From assembly GCA_964007875.1 (NCBI GenBank), contig CAXGAH010000004.1, forward strand, positions 1 through 64,000: a DNA stretch of 64,000 bases, written 5' to 3'. Position numbers and translations under genes: made by a program. This document shows positions 18,335 to 27,194 of the stretch, one piece after another. The DNA is from UBA1275 sp002323515. GTDB taxonomy: Bacteria; Bacteroidota; Rhodothermia; Balneolales; Balneolaceae. The notes under the pieces were generated by a model that saw only the letters and a program-made list of their open reading frames with translations, searched no databases and was not told where the DNA came from. Each line of letters begins with the position of its first letter. Positions within the stretch are counted from its first letter, which is position 1.

Positions 18335-18370
18335 AAAAAAAAAGCCTTCCTGATTGTTTGAGGAAGGCTT
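18335..18370 (-). terminator. ilv operon attenuator: intrinsic terminator
   Basis: On the minus strand a perfect 10-bp stem (AAGCCTTCCT and AGGAAGGCTT, loop of 9 bases) is followed by an uninterrupted T-run of about seven further bases, a textbook intrinsic terminator. It lies 130 bases before ilvD and after an Ile/Val-rich leader peptide. Its left arm can pair instead with TGAGGAAG at the leader stop codon (18411-18404), so it can be switched off by ribosome stalling. Confidence 0.9.
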
Positions 18371-18396
18371 GTAGTGCATTATGTTGGTAACATGCG

Positions 18397-18461
18397 AACA
18401 ACGCTTCCTCATCGTTTTTGAACGATGACCTCTACTATAATAACGATGATGTCGCGTTGTT
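18397..18461 (-). promoter_or_regulatory. ilv attenuator: competing RNA pairings around the leader peptide
   Basis: In the minus-strand RNA, AACAACGC (18461-18454, inside the leader) can pair perfectly with GCGTTGTT (18404-18397). The next segment upstream of that arm, TGAGGAAG (18411-18404), can pair with CTTCCTCA (18366-18359) in the terminator's left arm. The hairpin CATCGTT/AACGATG also spans the leader's last codons and could pause polymerase. The arrangement follows the classic attenuation logic: a ribosome stalled on Ile or Val codons frees the antiterminator, while one that reaches the stop codon masks it and the terminator forms. Confidence 0.8.
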
Positions 18462-18468
18462 GTATCAA
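18409..18468 (-). CDS. ilv operon leader peptide
   Basis: A 19-codon frame, MIQQRDIIVIIVEVIVQKR, starts at TTG and ends in TGA just before the antiterminator. Ten of the 19 codons encode isoleucine or valine, with a nearly uninterrupted block of eight between residues 7 and 16. There is no leucine. That fits control by the end products isoleucine and valine. The start is a TTG, with no clear Shine-Dalgarno sequence; the nearest upstream in-frame stop is 8 codons away. A GTATCAAA/TTTGATAC hairpin (18490-18462) covers the start codon and may tune initiation. Confidence 0.82.
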   Translation of the reverse strand: MIQQRDIIVIIVEVIVQKR

Positions 18469-18569
18469 AAGACCACTGATTGTTTGATACTAAAGAACGA
18501 GCTATCTCTGTAAAATTGCAATAACTGTAGGGTATAAACTTTGGCTATAAATGGAATGGCCAAAAGGAG

Positions 18570-20117
18570 TTAATGCAGCTTGCGTAGTTGAAATTTACGT
18601 CTAATAACCTCTTGTATGGTCATATTCTGGATTTTTGAATCGAGCCATGATATGATGTCCAAATACAAAAAAGCTCTTTTTTGATACGGCTTTTTCTGAA
18701 GCTCAATGAGTTTGGAGTGGAGTTTCTTGAATTTTCTAGCTAATTGATCCTCATTGGTTTGAGGTAAATTACGTAGAAACAGTAACACCTCTTCTTGTAC
18801 AGAATTGAGATCATTCATACGTCGTAAAAACCGATAGGTACTTCGGACTTGATACTGAACCAATTGTTCATTGCCTAGTTCAATGTGAGCGATAAGGGTT
18901 AAAATGCGGGCAAAGCAATGCAGATCTTCTCGAAGATGGGGATCTGGATACTGAATAATGTGTGCGCAATGCTCAATGGTCTTTTGCAAATTACCTGCAC
19001 CGAAATACAAACAGGCTATTTTATAGTGAAACACCAATATGCGATGGGAATCGATTCGATAGCTCCATTTTTGCATTTGTGCTGAAAGTTCTGGGATAAT
19101 AGTTATCCCTTTTTCAAATTCACCATTCATGAAAAAATGGTTGATTTGTGAGGTGTAATAGTATTGCCAACCTAAAGTTTCAAGGTTTGTGTTGCTACGA
19201 GAAGGTGGATCTACCAGAAACTCTTTGAGTTTTTTCATTTCCTCTTCATGACGATCGTAATGCCCCACAATGAATAAGGCCTCAAGAAGGACATGCACCC
19301 CCTTTAGATACCAAATTGGATCGGCTTGAAGCATATTGGGGTGGAGGCGAAAGTGATCGACCCACTTCTGAGCATGGCGATACTGTAAAAGAAAATCCTG
19401 AACAATTAGGCTATACCAAGCATGGGATACGTGAAGATAATGCTGCTCGTAAAACCCTATTTTTTCATGTCTAAGGGAGGACAGAGCTTGTTCAAAAAAA
19501 GCGTGTATTCGCTGATAATCTGCCTCATTACGGACATGACCTGTTTTTATGTACAAGCTATATAAACGCAGGGCTAGATTAGAAAGTTGATGATACTGTT
19601 GCTCGGACTGTAGTACTTCTTTGGTTTGTTCGATCAAATCATCAGCGCGATGGTCAAAACTTCGAGTGATGTACTGCGACTCGATGAGTTTTTCAAAACC
19701 AAGAATCTCAGAGCCCAGGGGGACCCTATGATGCTCATGAGCCACTAATTTGGCTTTATCGAGAATTTTTAGGCTTTGCTTGTAAAGCCCTTTGTCATAT
19801 AAGATACGTGCGTAATCGATTTGTTCCCGTAGTTGTATATCGATATTATGATTGGTGTAGTTCAATCGCAACGAGGTGAGTAACTGGCGGTATAAATGAG
19901 CTTTAAGATTGGAGAGTTGAGTTTTTTTTATTTCATCTAATTTATGAATAAGAAGCTCTTCGCTGTATTCTTTTGATTTATCTATGGCGTCGAAGAGTTG
20001 TATAAATTTCGCTTCCTCGGAGCTATTGCGCATGGCATAGATCTTGAAACTGCGTTTTTCTGCTTTACTTAGCGAGCGTATAAGTTGAAATAAATAATCG
20101 TTTGGCTGGTTGGCCAT
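18570..20117 (-). CDS. conserved hypothetical helical protein
   Basis: I do not recognise a named family. The 515-residue protein starts MANQPNDYLFQLIRSLSKAEKRSFKI and appears almost wholly alpha-helical, with TPR-like paired helices (for example LYDKGLYKQSLKILDKAK at about 112-129). No signal peptide, transmembrane helix or catalytic motif is visible, so it should be cytoplasmic. Proteins with this start and layout are common in Bacteroidota as far as I recall, without known function. It is divergent from leuA and lies just upstream of the ilv control region. It may be scaffolding or regulatory; that is a guess from the fold. Confidence 0.7.
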   Translation of the reverse strand: MANQPNDYLFQLIRSLSKAEKRSFKIYAMRNSSEEAKFIQLFDAIDKSKEYSEELLIHKLDEIKKTQLSNLKAHLYRQLLTSLRLNYTNHNIDIQLREQIDYARILYDKGLYKQSLKILDKAKLVAHEHHRVPLGSEILGFEKLIESQYITRSFDHRADDLIEQTKEVLQSEQQYHQLSNLALRLYSLYIKTGHVRNEADYQRIHAFFEQALSSLRHEKIGFYEQHYLHVSHAWYSLIVQDFLLQYRHAQKWVDHFRLHPNMLQADPIWYLKGVHVLLEALFIVGHYDRHEEEMKKLKEFLVDPPSRSNTNLETLGWQYYYTSQINHFFMNGEFEKGITIIPELSAQMQKWSYRIDSHRILVFHYKIACLYFGAGNLQKTIEHCAHIIQYPDPHLREDLHCFARILTLIAHIELGNEQLVQYQVRSTYRFLRRMNDLNSVQEEVLLFLRNLPQTNEDQLARKFKKLHSKLIELQKKPYQKRAFLYLDIISWLDSKIQNMTIQEVIRRKFQLRKLH

Positions 20118-20217
20118 TGTAGTAAAAAAACAGTTTCTGTTGGTCTATAGTCAGGCTTAATAATTACTTATGCTGAATTCAAAGGCCCTATCATAGTCTT
20201 GGATGTTGTAATATAGT

Positions 20218-20286
20218 ATGAATTCGGTTTCTATACTTCTTTATAGTCGCTTTATTACCCGTTATATTCGCTCTAATAACAACTAA
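20218..20286 (+). CDS. possible short upstream reading frame before leuA
   Basis: A 22-codon frame, beginning MNSVSILLYSRFITRYIR, ends 14 bases before the leuA start. It holds two adjacent leucine codons and three isoleucine codons, so it could act as a leader peptide for leuA. No hairpin or T-run lies in the 14-base gap, so classic attenuation is unlikely; translational coupling or chance are equally possible. Confidence 0.3.
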   Translation: MNSVSILLYSRFITRYIRSNNN

Positions 20287-20300
20287 GCAAACACCGTATA

Positions 20301-21446
20301 ATGGCTCACAAGCATATACAAATTTTTGACACAACACTACGCGATGGCGAGCAAGTACCAGGTTGTCAGTTAAATACCGATGAAAAAATAGAAATAGCTT
20401 TAGCTCTTGAGAAGCTAGGAGTTGATATAATGGAGGTTGGATTCCCAATTTCTTCTCCGGGTGATTTTGATTCAGTGTCAAAAATAGCAGGTATTATCAC
20501 CGAATCTACGGTTTGTGCGTTGTCTAGAGCAGTCGAAAAAGATATTGATGCCGCCGCTGAGGCGGTAAAGAACGCTAGAATGCCTCGAATACATACTGGA
20601 ATAGGCACGTCAGATAGTCACGTATTCAGTAAGCTTCGAACTACCAGAGAAAATGTTTTAGAAAGGGGAGTGGCTGCCGTAAAATATGCCAAACGATTTG
20701 TTGAAGATGTGGAATTTTATGCAGAAGACGCAGGTAGAACGGATAATGATTATCTAGCTAAGGTGTTAGAGGTCGTTATAGCGGCGGGTGCAACCGTAGT
20801 GAACATACCGGATACCACTGGGTATTGTTTGCCATGGCAATACGGGGCCAAAATAAAATATGTTAAAGAACATGTTAAAGGGATTGATAAGGTGCATATT
20901 TCCACTCATTGTCATAACGATTTGGGCCTTGCTACCGCGAATTCCATAGCAGGGGTTGAACATGGAGCAACTCAAGTAGAGTGTACCATTAATGGAATTG
21001 GCGAACGAGCAGGAAATGCCTCCTTGGAGGAAGTCGTGATGATTTTACGACAGCATCAAGATTTGAATTTTGATACACGTATTCAAAGCCGACAGCTTAA
21101 ATCATTGAGCGAGTTAGTATCGAACCGAATGAGAATGCCCGTGCAACCAAACAAAGCCATTGTAGGGAGTAATGCGTTTTCACATTCTTCTGGTATTCAC
21201 CAAGATGGGGTTATTAAGAGCAGAGAGACCTATGAAATAATCGATCCCTTAGATGTGGGAGTGCATGAATCCAGTATTGTATTAACGGCACGAAGTGGAC
21301 GGGCAGCTTTGAAATTTAGAGCAGCAAAATTGGGATTTGACGTCGAACAAGAACAAATGGAACCCTACTATGAAGCTTTTTTAAAATTAGCGGATGAAAA
21401 AAAAGTAGTTCAGGATCAGGATCTGTTGACATTATTTTCATCTTAG
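20301..21446 (+). CDS. leuA: 2-isopropylmalate synthase, short form without regulatory domain
   Basis: LeuA condenses 2-oxoisovalerate with acetyl-CoA, the first committed step of leucine synthesis. The 381-residue protein has the DRE-TIM motif TTLRDGEQVPG (11-21), the metal histidines in STHCHNDLGLATANS, and the GIGERAGNASLEE signature. It ends soon after the linker region and lacks the C-terminal LeuA dimer (allosteric) domain of the 500-residue form, so simple leucine feedback at that domain is not expected. Homocitrate or citramalate synthase activity is possible in this family, but the leuCDB genes downstream favour LeuA. Confidence 0.9.
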   Translation: MAHKHIQIFDTTLRDGEQVPGCQLNTDEKIEIALALEKLGVDIMEVGFPISSPGDFDSVSKIAGIITESTVCALSRAVEKDIDAAAEAVKNARMPRIHTGIGTSDSHVFSKLRTTRENVLERGVAAVKYAKRFVEDVEFYAEDAGRTDNDYLAKVLEVVIAAGATVVNIPDTTGYCLPWQYGAKIKYVKEHVKGIDKVHISTHCHNDLGLATANSIAGVEHGATQVECTINGIGERAGNASLEEVVMILRQHQDLNFDTRIQSRQLKSLSELVSNRMRMPVQPNKAIVGSNAFSHSSGIHQDGVIKSRETYEIIDPLDVGVHESSIVLTARSGRAALKFRAAKLGFDVEQEQMEPYYEAFLKLADEKKVVQDQDLLTLFSS

Positions 21447-21503
21447 GTGCAAAAAACCCTATTTTCCACTTGAATACTGTACGGAAAACCCAGACAACTG
21501 GAT

Positions 21504-22913
21504 ATGGGAAAAACACTGTTTGAAAAAGTGTGGGATAACCACATCGTAGACACGGTCGACGGCGGCCAAGAAATTCTATTTATTGATCGGCACTTCATAC
21601 ACGAAGTAACCTCGCCTCAGGCATTTGATGGCATTCGAAAAAGAGGAATTGGACTATACGATAAAAACCGAATCGTAGCTACGGCCGATCACAATGTGCC
21701 TACCAAAGATCAGCATTTACCCATCAAAGACGAGCTATCTCGTCTACAGGTGGACATGCTCACACATAATTGCGAAGAATATGACATAGATTTGTACGGC
21801 CTTGGGCATAAAAATCAGGGAATAGTACATGTAATAGGTCCTGAATTGGGGGTTACTAAACCAGGCATAACCATAGTGTGTGGGGATAGTCATACATCGA
21901 CCCATGGAGCATTCGGTGCGGTGGCTTTTGGTATTGGTACCTCACAGGTAGAGCAGGTGATGGCCTCGCAATGCCTGTTGATTCAACGCCCGAAAACTAT
22001 GCGAATTATTATCGATGGGGAATTGGGTAATGGAATTTATTCAAAGGATATCATTCTATACATTATTTCAAAGTTAAGTACCTCAGGAGGAACAGGGCAT
22101 TTTGTGGAATATGCCGGCACTGCCATTCGATCTCTTTCGATGGAAGCTCGGATGACTATCTGCAACATGAGTATAGAAATGGGAGCACGTGGGGGAATGA
22201 TTGCCCCCGATGAGACTACCTTTGAGTACATAAAAGGCAGAGAATACGCACCTTCTGGACAACAATGGGAGGAAGCTCTGGCCTATTGGTCTACTTTGTA
22301 TACTGATGAAGACGCTGTTTTTGACAAAGAGTATGTGTTCAATGCCGAGGACATCGAGCCGATGATTACTTATGGAACCAACCCTGGTATGGGAATGGGA
22401 ATTACACAACATCTTCCAACTACTACAGAAGTTGAGCGCCCGGATAATTTACTTCAGTCATTACAATATATGGGATTTACTCCTGGTGCTTCTTTGCTGA
22501 ACACTCCCATTGATCATGTATTTATAGGTAGCTGCACTAATTCTAGAATAGAAGATCTCCGTATTGTGGCAGATTATGTGAGAGGCAAGAAAAAAGCCGA
22601 TAATGTACAAGCATTTATTGTACCTGGCTCTAAGCAGGTAGAGGCACAGGCCAAAGCTGAAGGCTTGCATGATATTTTGCTTGAGGCAGGCTTTGAGCTC
22701 CGAGGTCCAGGATGTTCGGCTTGTCTGGGGATGAACGAGGATAAAATCCCTAAGATGGAATATTGTGTATCTACTTCAAACCGAAACTACGAAGGCCGTC
22801 AGGGACCAGGAGCTCGTACCTTATTGGTAAGCCCATTAACTGCGGCCGTTATTGCGGTGGAAGGTAAAGTAGTTGATCCCAGAAAGTATCTAAATGAGGA
22901 GGCACTCGCTTAA
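21504..22913 (+). CDS. leuC: 3-isopropylmalate dehydratase large subunit
   Basis: With LeuD it isomerises 2- to 3-isopropylmalate using a 4Fe-4S cluster. The 469-residue length is typical. The cluster cysteines are visible as the single Cys in SCTNSR and the pair in CSACLG. Further family marks are GDSHTSTHGAFGAVAFGIGTS and SNRNYEGRQGPGARTLLVSP. The stop codon shares one base with the leuD start (TAATG). Confidence 0.96.
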   Translation: MGKTLFEKVWDNHIVDTVDGGQEILFIDRHFIHEVTSPQAFDGIRKRGIGLYDKNRIVATADHNVPTKDQHLPIKDELSRLQVDMLTHNCEEYDIDLYGLGHKNQGIVHVIGPELGVTKPGITIVCGDSHTSTHGAFGAVAFGIGTSQVEQVMASQCLLIQRPKTMRIIIDGELGNGIYSKDIILYIISKLSTSGGTGHFVEYAGTAIRSLSMEARMTICNMSIEMGARGGMIAPDETTFEYIKGREYAPSGQQWEEALAYWSTLYTDEDAVFDKEYVFNAEDIEPMITYGTNPGMGMGITQHLPTTTEVERPDNLLQSLQYMGFTPGASLLNTPIDHVFIGSCTNSRIEDLRIVADYVRGKKKADNVQAFIVPGSKQVEAQAKAEGLHDILLEAGFELRGPGCSACLGMNEDKIPKMEYCVSTSNRNYEGRQGPGARTLLVSPLTAAVIAVEGKVVDPRKYLNEEALA

Positions 22914-23506
22914 TGGAAAAATTTAGCACATTACTAAGTCCAGCTATTCCTTTGGTTCAGGAAAATGTGGACACCGATCAAATTATACCTGCTCGTTTCC
23001 TCAAAGCCACATCCAGAGAAGGTTTTGGGGAGCATCTATTTAAGGACTGGCGTTTTGATGAACAAGGTCATCCTAAATCCGATTTTATTCTAAACAATCC
23101 TGAATATTCGGGCTCGATATTGGTGGCTGGAGAAAATTTTGGCTGTGGATCCTCACGAGAACATGCCGCTTGGGCCTTAGTCGATTGCGGTTTCAAAGCC
23201 GTCGTATCCAGTTATTTTGCCGATATATTTAAGGGAAATGCATTAAATAATGGCTTGTTACCCGTTCAAGTGTCTCCCAGTAGCCTAAAAGAATTATTAG
23301 CGGCGGTACAATCCAATCCCATGACATTTATCGAAATTAACTTAGAGGCTCAACTTCTTCGGGTTCCTGAAATTGGGATACAGGAACATTTTGAGATAAA
23401 CCCTTACAAGAAAACCTGTTTGATCAATGGGTACGATGACATTGATTTTTTATTAAGTCAAAAAGAAAAAATCAGCGCTTTTGAACTAAAGCACATCGAA
23501 TTTTAA
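22913..23506 (+). CDS. leuD: 3-isopropylmalate dehydratase small subunit
   Basis: The 197-residue swivel-domain subunit completes the LeuCD isomerase. It shows DTDQIIPARFLK near residue 20 and the GENFGCGSSREHAAWAL signature near residue 65-85. Length equals that of typical LeuD. Start and stop both abut neighbours (one-base overlap with leuC, two bases before leuB), pointing to coupled translation. Confidence 0.96.
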   Translation: MEKFSTLLSPAIPLVQENVDTDQIIPARFLKATSREGFGEHLFKDWRFDEQGHPKSDFILNNPEYSGSILVAGENFGCGSSREHAAWALVDCGFKAVVSSYFADIFKGNALNNGLLPVQVSPSSLKELLAAVQSNPMTFIEINLEAQLLRVPEIGIQEHFEINPYKKTCLINGYDDIDFLLSQKEKISAFELKHIEF

Positions 23507-23508
23507 CT

Positions 23509-24624
23509 ATGAAGAAACGCATTGCGGTAGTACCCGGAGATGGAATAGGCCCCGAAGTCATTAAACAGGCCAAAAAGGTTCTGGAAGCTGTTTCCAATCG
23601 TTATAATCATGAATTTATTTTGGATTACGCCCTCATGGGTGCCATTGCGATTGATGAAACAGGAGACCCACTTCCTCAGGAAACCATTGATATATGTAAA
23701 ATGTCCGATGGGGTGCTTTTTGGCGCCATAGGTGACCCTAAATACGATAATGATCCAACCGCAAAAGTTCGGCCAGAGCAAGGTCTATTGCGCTTGCGTA
23801 AAGCTTTGGGGTTATATGCAAATATTCGACCTGTTCGATTGTTTGCCTCGTTGATGGATCGGTCTCCACTCAAAAAAGAGCGTATTTTAGGTACCGATTT
23901 GGTGGTCTATCGAGAGTTGACCAGTGGGATCTATTTCGGTGATAAAGGACGTGTAGAGGGAGGGAGTGCGGCCTTTGATACGTGTTATTATACCGTGGAA
24001 GAAATTATCCGTATTGCTAAAATGGCCTTTGAGGCAGCAACGAGACGTCGGGGTTTATTAACATTGGTAGACAAAGCCAACGTATTGGAGAGCTCACGAC
24101 TATGGAGAGAGGTGGTTCAAAAAATGGCCCTTGAATATCCAGATGTTTCGGTAGACTATCTGTTTGTTGATAATGCGGCGATGCAAGTGGTGCAACAACC
24201 ATCTAGATTCGATGTTATTTTGACTGAAAATATGTTTGGTGACATAATCTCGGATGAAACTAGCGTGATAACTGGATCTATCGGCCTGTTACCCTCAGCT
24301 TCTTTGGGGCTAAGCAGTAACCTTTTTGAACCTATCCATGGCAGTTATCCAGAAGCCGCTGGTAAAGATATAGCCAATCCCTTAGCTACTATTTTATCCC
24401 TAGCCATGTTACTAGAGCATGTAGGCCTGATAGAAGAAGCTAGAAGGGTAGAAGCGGCTGTGGAGTTGGTTATTGACAATGGATTGGTCACGCCCGATTT
24501 AAATGATGAACACTTTATTTCATGTTCAAAAGTAGGGGATGTAGTAGCCATGATGGTTGAATCTGATTTGGATGAAGACACATCTTTTGATAATATCTTT
24601 GAAGGCAATTTACCATTAATTTAG
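23509..24624 (+). CDS. leuB: 3-isopropylmalate dehydrogenase
   Basis: LeuB oxidises and decarboxylates 3-isopropylmalate to 2-oxoisocaproate with NAD. The 371-residue protein starts KKRIAVVPGDGIGPEVI and has the substrate arginines in LRKALGLYANIRPVR, the YRELTSGIYFG segment, and the metal-binding DIISDETSVITGSIGLLPSA. The nucleotide loop HGSYPEAAGKDIANP indicates the NAD-linked IPMDH type. It is the last gene of leuACDB; the aminotransferase that ends the pathway is not in the window. Confidence 0.96.
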   Translation: MKKRIAVVPGDGIGPEVIKQAKKVLEAVSNRYNHEFILDYALMGAIAIDETGDPLPQETIDICKMSDGVLFGAIGDPKYDNDPTAKVRPEQGLLRLRKALGLYANIRPVRLFASLMDRSPLKKERILGTDLVVYRELTSGIYFGDKGRVEGGSAAFDTCYYTVEEIIRIAKMAFEAATRRRGLLTLVDKANVLESSRLWREVVQKMALEYPDVSVDYLFVDNAAMQVVQQPSRFDVILTENMFGDIISDETSVITGSIGLLPSASLGLSSNLFEPIHGSYPEAAGKDIANPLATILSLAMLLEHVGLIEEARRVEAAVELVIDNGLVTPDLNDEHFISCSKVGDVVAMMVESDLDEDTSFDNIFEGNLPLI

Positions 24625-24750
24625 TTTGTTAAACCAACCCTTTTTAGTTGTCAGATCATTAGTTTTTAGATCTTTAGATCATTACACGACCATATAAAGT
24701 GGCTGGTTAATTCAAGAATCTGCTCTATATCCAACAACCCAAGGAGATCG

Positions 24751-26706
24751 ATGAGTCTAAGTGAGCAAAGGTATGAACAATGCCTGCTTTCCCTCCAAAA
24801 ATATTGGGGTTATGAGGCGTTTAGAACTGGTCAAGATCAGGCGATTAGATCGGTGTGCGAAGGGCAAAAAACCCTAGCCATTTTCCCCACCGGTGCCGGA
24901 AAATCACTCTGTTATCAAGTACCTGCGGTAAGCTTTGAGGGACTTTGTTTAGTGATAAGCCCATTGGTTGCCTTGATGGAAGATCAGGTTAAACAGTTAC
25001 AAGATCGAGGAATTTCAGCGGCATATATTACTTCAAAGCTAAGTTTCAAAGAGAGTGAGCAGCGCTTGGTTAATGCTCGAAACGGGATGTATGACCTGCT
25101 ATATTGTGCACCAGAGCGCCTAGCAAGTGAGAGGTTTAAGCAGGAACTGGAACAGTTACCCCTGAGTATGATCGCTATAGATGAGGCACATTGTATTTCG
25201 GAGTGGGGGCATGAATTCAGGCCAGCCTATAGACAGTTGGCCGAACATATATCCGTTAAAGCCGATCACATACAATGGCTTGCATTGACAGCTACAGCCA
25301 CACCCGAAGTGCAAAAAGATATCTGCAGTGTACTTCGGTTTGATGAGCACACGATCATTAGCCTGCCTTTTAATCGTGAAAATTTGACTTGGTGGGTACT
25401 CCGGACTGAGCATACCACTGAACGAATGATGAGTACCCTGGAAAAAGTGAAAGGTTTGGGTGACGGGTTAATTTATGCTGGGACTCGAAAAAATACCGAG
25501 CGATGGGCAGAACGAATGCAGCGACATGGAATAGCGGCTCAGGCGTATCATGCAGGTTTATCGGCAGATAAGCGAACACATATTCAGCAGCAGTGGATTA
25601 GCGGTAAACTTTCTTGGGTTGCTGCTACCAACGCGTTTGGAATGGGTATCGATAAGCCTAATTGCCGGTATGTATTTCATGAGACTACACCCAATAGCTT
25701 GGAGGCTTATTATCAGGAGGCTGGACGGGCTGGAAGGGACGGGCAAAAAAGTTATCCTATTCTTTTTTATCGTCCAGCCCATCTACGAAAAGCTAAAGAA
25801 CGAATTGAGGAGGCATATCCATCAATAGATGAGTTAACCAAGCAGTATCAAATTTTATGTGATGCGTTGGAACTTGCGGTCGGCTCTGAAATGCTAGAAT
25901 GGGTAGCGGTTTCAGTGGATGCACTTTGCCGCAGAAGCGGTTGGAGTGGTAGGCGGTGGGCAACGATTTTAGAATCCTTTGAGCGATGGGGTTTATTGGA
26001 GCTTCGAGAAAGTAGATCTCGCGAGTTATTGCTTCAATTTTTGTACAGTCCGAAGGCGATGCGGGGTATCATTGATGGGATAAAAGATATGGATAAACAG
26101 TTATTTATGGACCGTTTTTTACGTCGTTTTGGGTTGAATGCTTATCATCAAGAATTACGTATAGAATGGGATGAAACCAAAGGACTATTTCATGATCTGC
26201 CTAGTTTGAGTTTTGATGAATTTGAGAAGTACCTTGAAATTTTAGCTCATCAGGACGGGTGGATACGCTATCGCATTCAAGAGTCGGCGTACCAAATAAG
26301 GTTAGTGGAAGCTAGACAGGCTAGAATACCACTAGACGAAGGATTGTTGCGAAGCAGGAAAAAGAATGCGCTAGAGAAGATAGAGTGGATGCAACTCTAT
26401 GCTGAGTCAATGGTGTGTAGGGAGGTTTTTTTACGACGATATTTTGGAGAAATCAAACCAAAGGACTGTGGGCATTGTGATAATTGTGAGCGGGCTGAAC
26501 GATTTAGGCAGCAAGGCTTGACCATTGAACAGGTACAAGATCTTTTCGATTTGTTACGTAGTGAGGAGAGTCTTAATTATTCTGAGATTCGGGAGCGGCT
26601 ATCTTGGAGCAAAGAGCGAATAGATTCAGCACTTTACTGGCTACTAAGTCAACAACTTATTGAAGAAATTCCCAAAGAGTTACTCAGTTACCGAGTTGTT
26701 AGCTAG
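24751..26706 (+). CDS. recQ: RecQ-family ATP-dependent DNA helicase
   Basis: RecQ unwinds DNA 3' to 5' in recombination and repair. The 651-residue protein has Walker A FPTGAGKSLCYQ (45-56), the DEAH box IDEAHCISEWGHEFRPAY, helicase motif VI region YQEAGRAGRDGQ, and a zinc-binding RQC part with cysteines in VCREVFLRRYFGE and DCGHCDNCER. A short helical C-terminus follows, with no clear HRDC domain. It is separated from leuB by 126 bases and is probably transcribed alone. A 14-bp palindrome, GTTAGCTAGCTAAC, covers its stop codon. Confidence 0.93.
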   Translation: MSLSEQRYEQCLLSLQKYWGYEAFRTGQDQAIRSVCEGQKTLAIFPTGAGKSLCYQVPAVSFEGLCLVISPLVALMEDQVKQLQDRGISAAYITSKLSFKESEQRLVNARNGMYDLLYCAPERLASERFKQELEQLPLSMIAIDEAHCISEWGHEFRPAYRQLAEHISVKADHIQWLALTATATPEVQKDICSVLRFDEHTIISLPFNRENLTWWVLRTEHTTERMMSTLEKVKGLGDGLIYAGTRKNTERWAERMQRHGIAAQAYHAGLSADKRTHIQQQWISGKLSWVAATNAFGMGIDKPNCRYVFHETTPNSLEAYYQEAGRAGRDGQKSYPILFYRPAHLRKAKERIEEAYPSIDELTKQYQILCDALELAVGSEMLEWVAVSVDALCRRSGWSGRRWATILESFERWGLLELRESRSRELLLQFLYSPKAMRGIIDGIKDMDKQLFMDRFLRRFGLNAYHQELRIEWDETKGLFHDLPSLSFDEFEKYLEILAHQDGWIRYRIQESAYQIRLVEARQARIPLDEGLLRSRKKNALEKIEWMQLYAESMVCREVFLRRYFGEIKPKDCGHCDNCERAERFRQQGLTIEQVQDLFDLLRSEESLNYSEIRERLSWSKERIDSALYWLLSQQLIEEIPKELLSYRVVS

Positions 26707-26774
26707 CTAACGGTTTGTGTAATTGACTAACTCATTCGCCTGCTAATTCGTGGGACATTGACCTGCTTGACAAC

Positions 26775-27194
26775 CTACTTCGTTTGTTCGTTGTTTCGCC
26801 TGAATTCTTGAACACGCCGTTTTTCAGTTTCTATGAGAACTTTTACTGAATCTAACCGGATTCGTTGTCCTTTAAAATCACTTTGATAGTATCGATGGCT
26901 GTCTAAGAATTGCTTTTCACTGACCTTAAATGTGCTAAAAAGGTCTTTTTTCACAGACTCTAAGTCTAATGTATCTGTGCTATTGTTCCATACTTGCAAA
27001 AGTTGAATATTGGCGAGTAAAGGAATGTACACTGAGTCTGGAAGTAGGTGAATTGGTTCTGTGATCCTAGGTCCCTCGGTAGTGACTGAGCATGAGGTGC
27101 TGAAAAAAGAACTAATCATTGCGAGTATAATTATAGTAATGCTCACGGGATTATTTGTTTTATTAAGTTGTTCAGGAAGCTTCCCTAGACTCAT
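26775..27194 (-). CDS. DUF4296-like small lipoprotein
   Basis: The 139-residue protein has a hydrophobic segment followed by a lipobox-like STSC (cysteine at about residue 35), so it is probably a lipoprotein. After it come PDSVYIPLLANIQLLQVW, a helical region with FKVSEKQFLDSHRYYQSD, and a basic C-terminal helix. The layout resembles the DUF4296 proteins of Bacteroidota, whose function is unknown. It overlaps the stop of the SDR gene by 4 bases (ATGA), so the two are co-translated. The true start may be an internal one nearer the signal. Confidence 0.6.
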   Translation of the reverse strand: MSLGKLPEQLNKTNNPVSITIIILAMISSFFSTSCSVTTEGPRITEPIHLLPDSVYIPLLANIQLLQVWNNSTDTLDLESVKKDLFSTFKVSEKQFLDSHRYYQSDFKGQRIRLDSVKVLIETEKRRVQEFRRNNEQTK

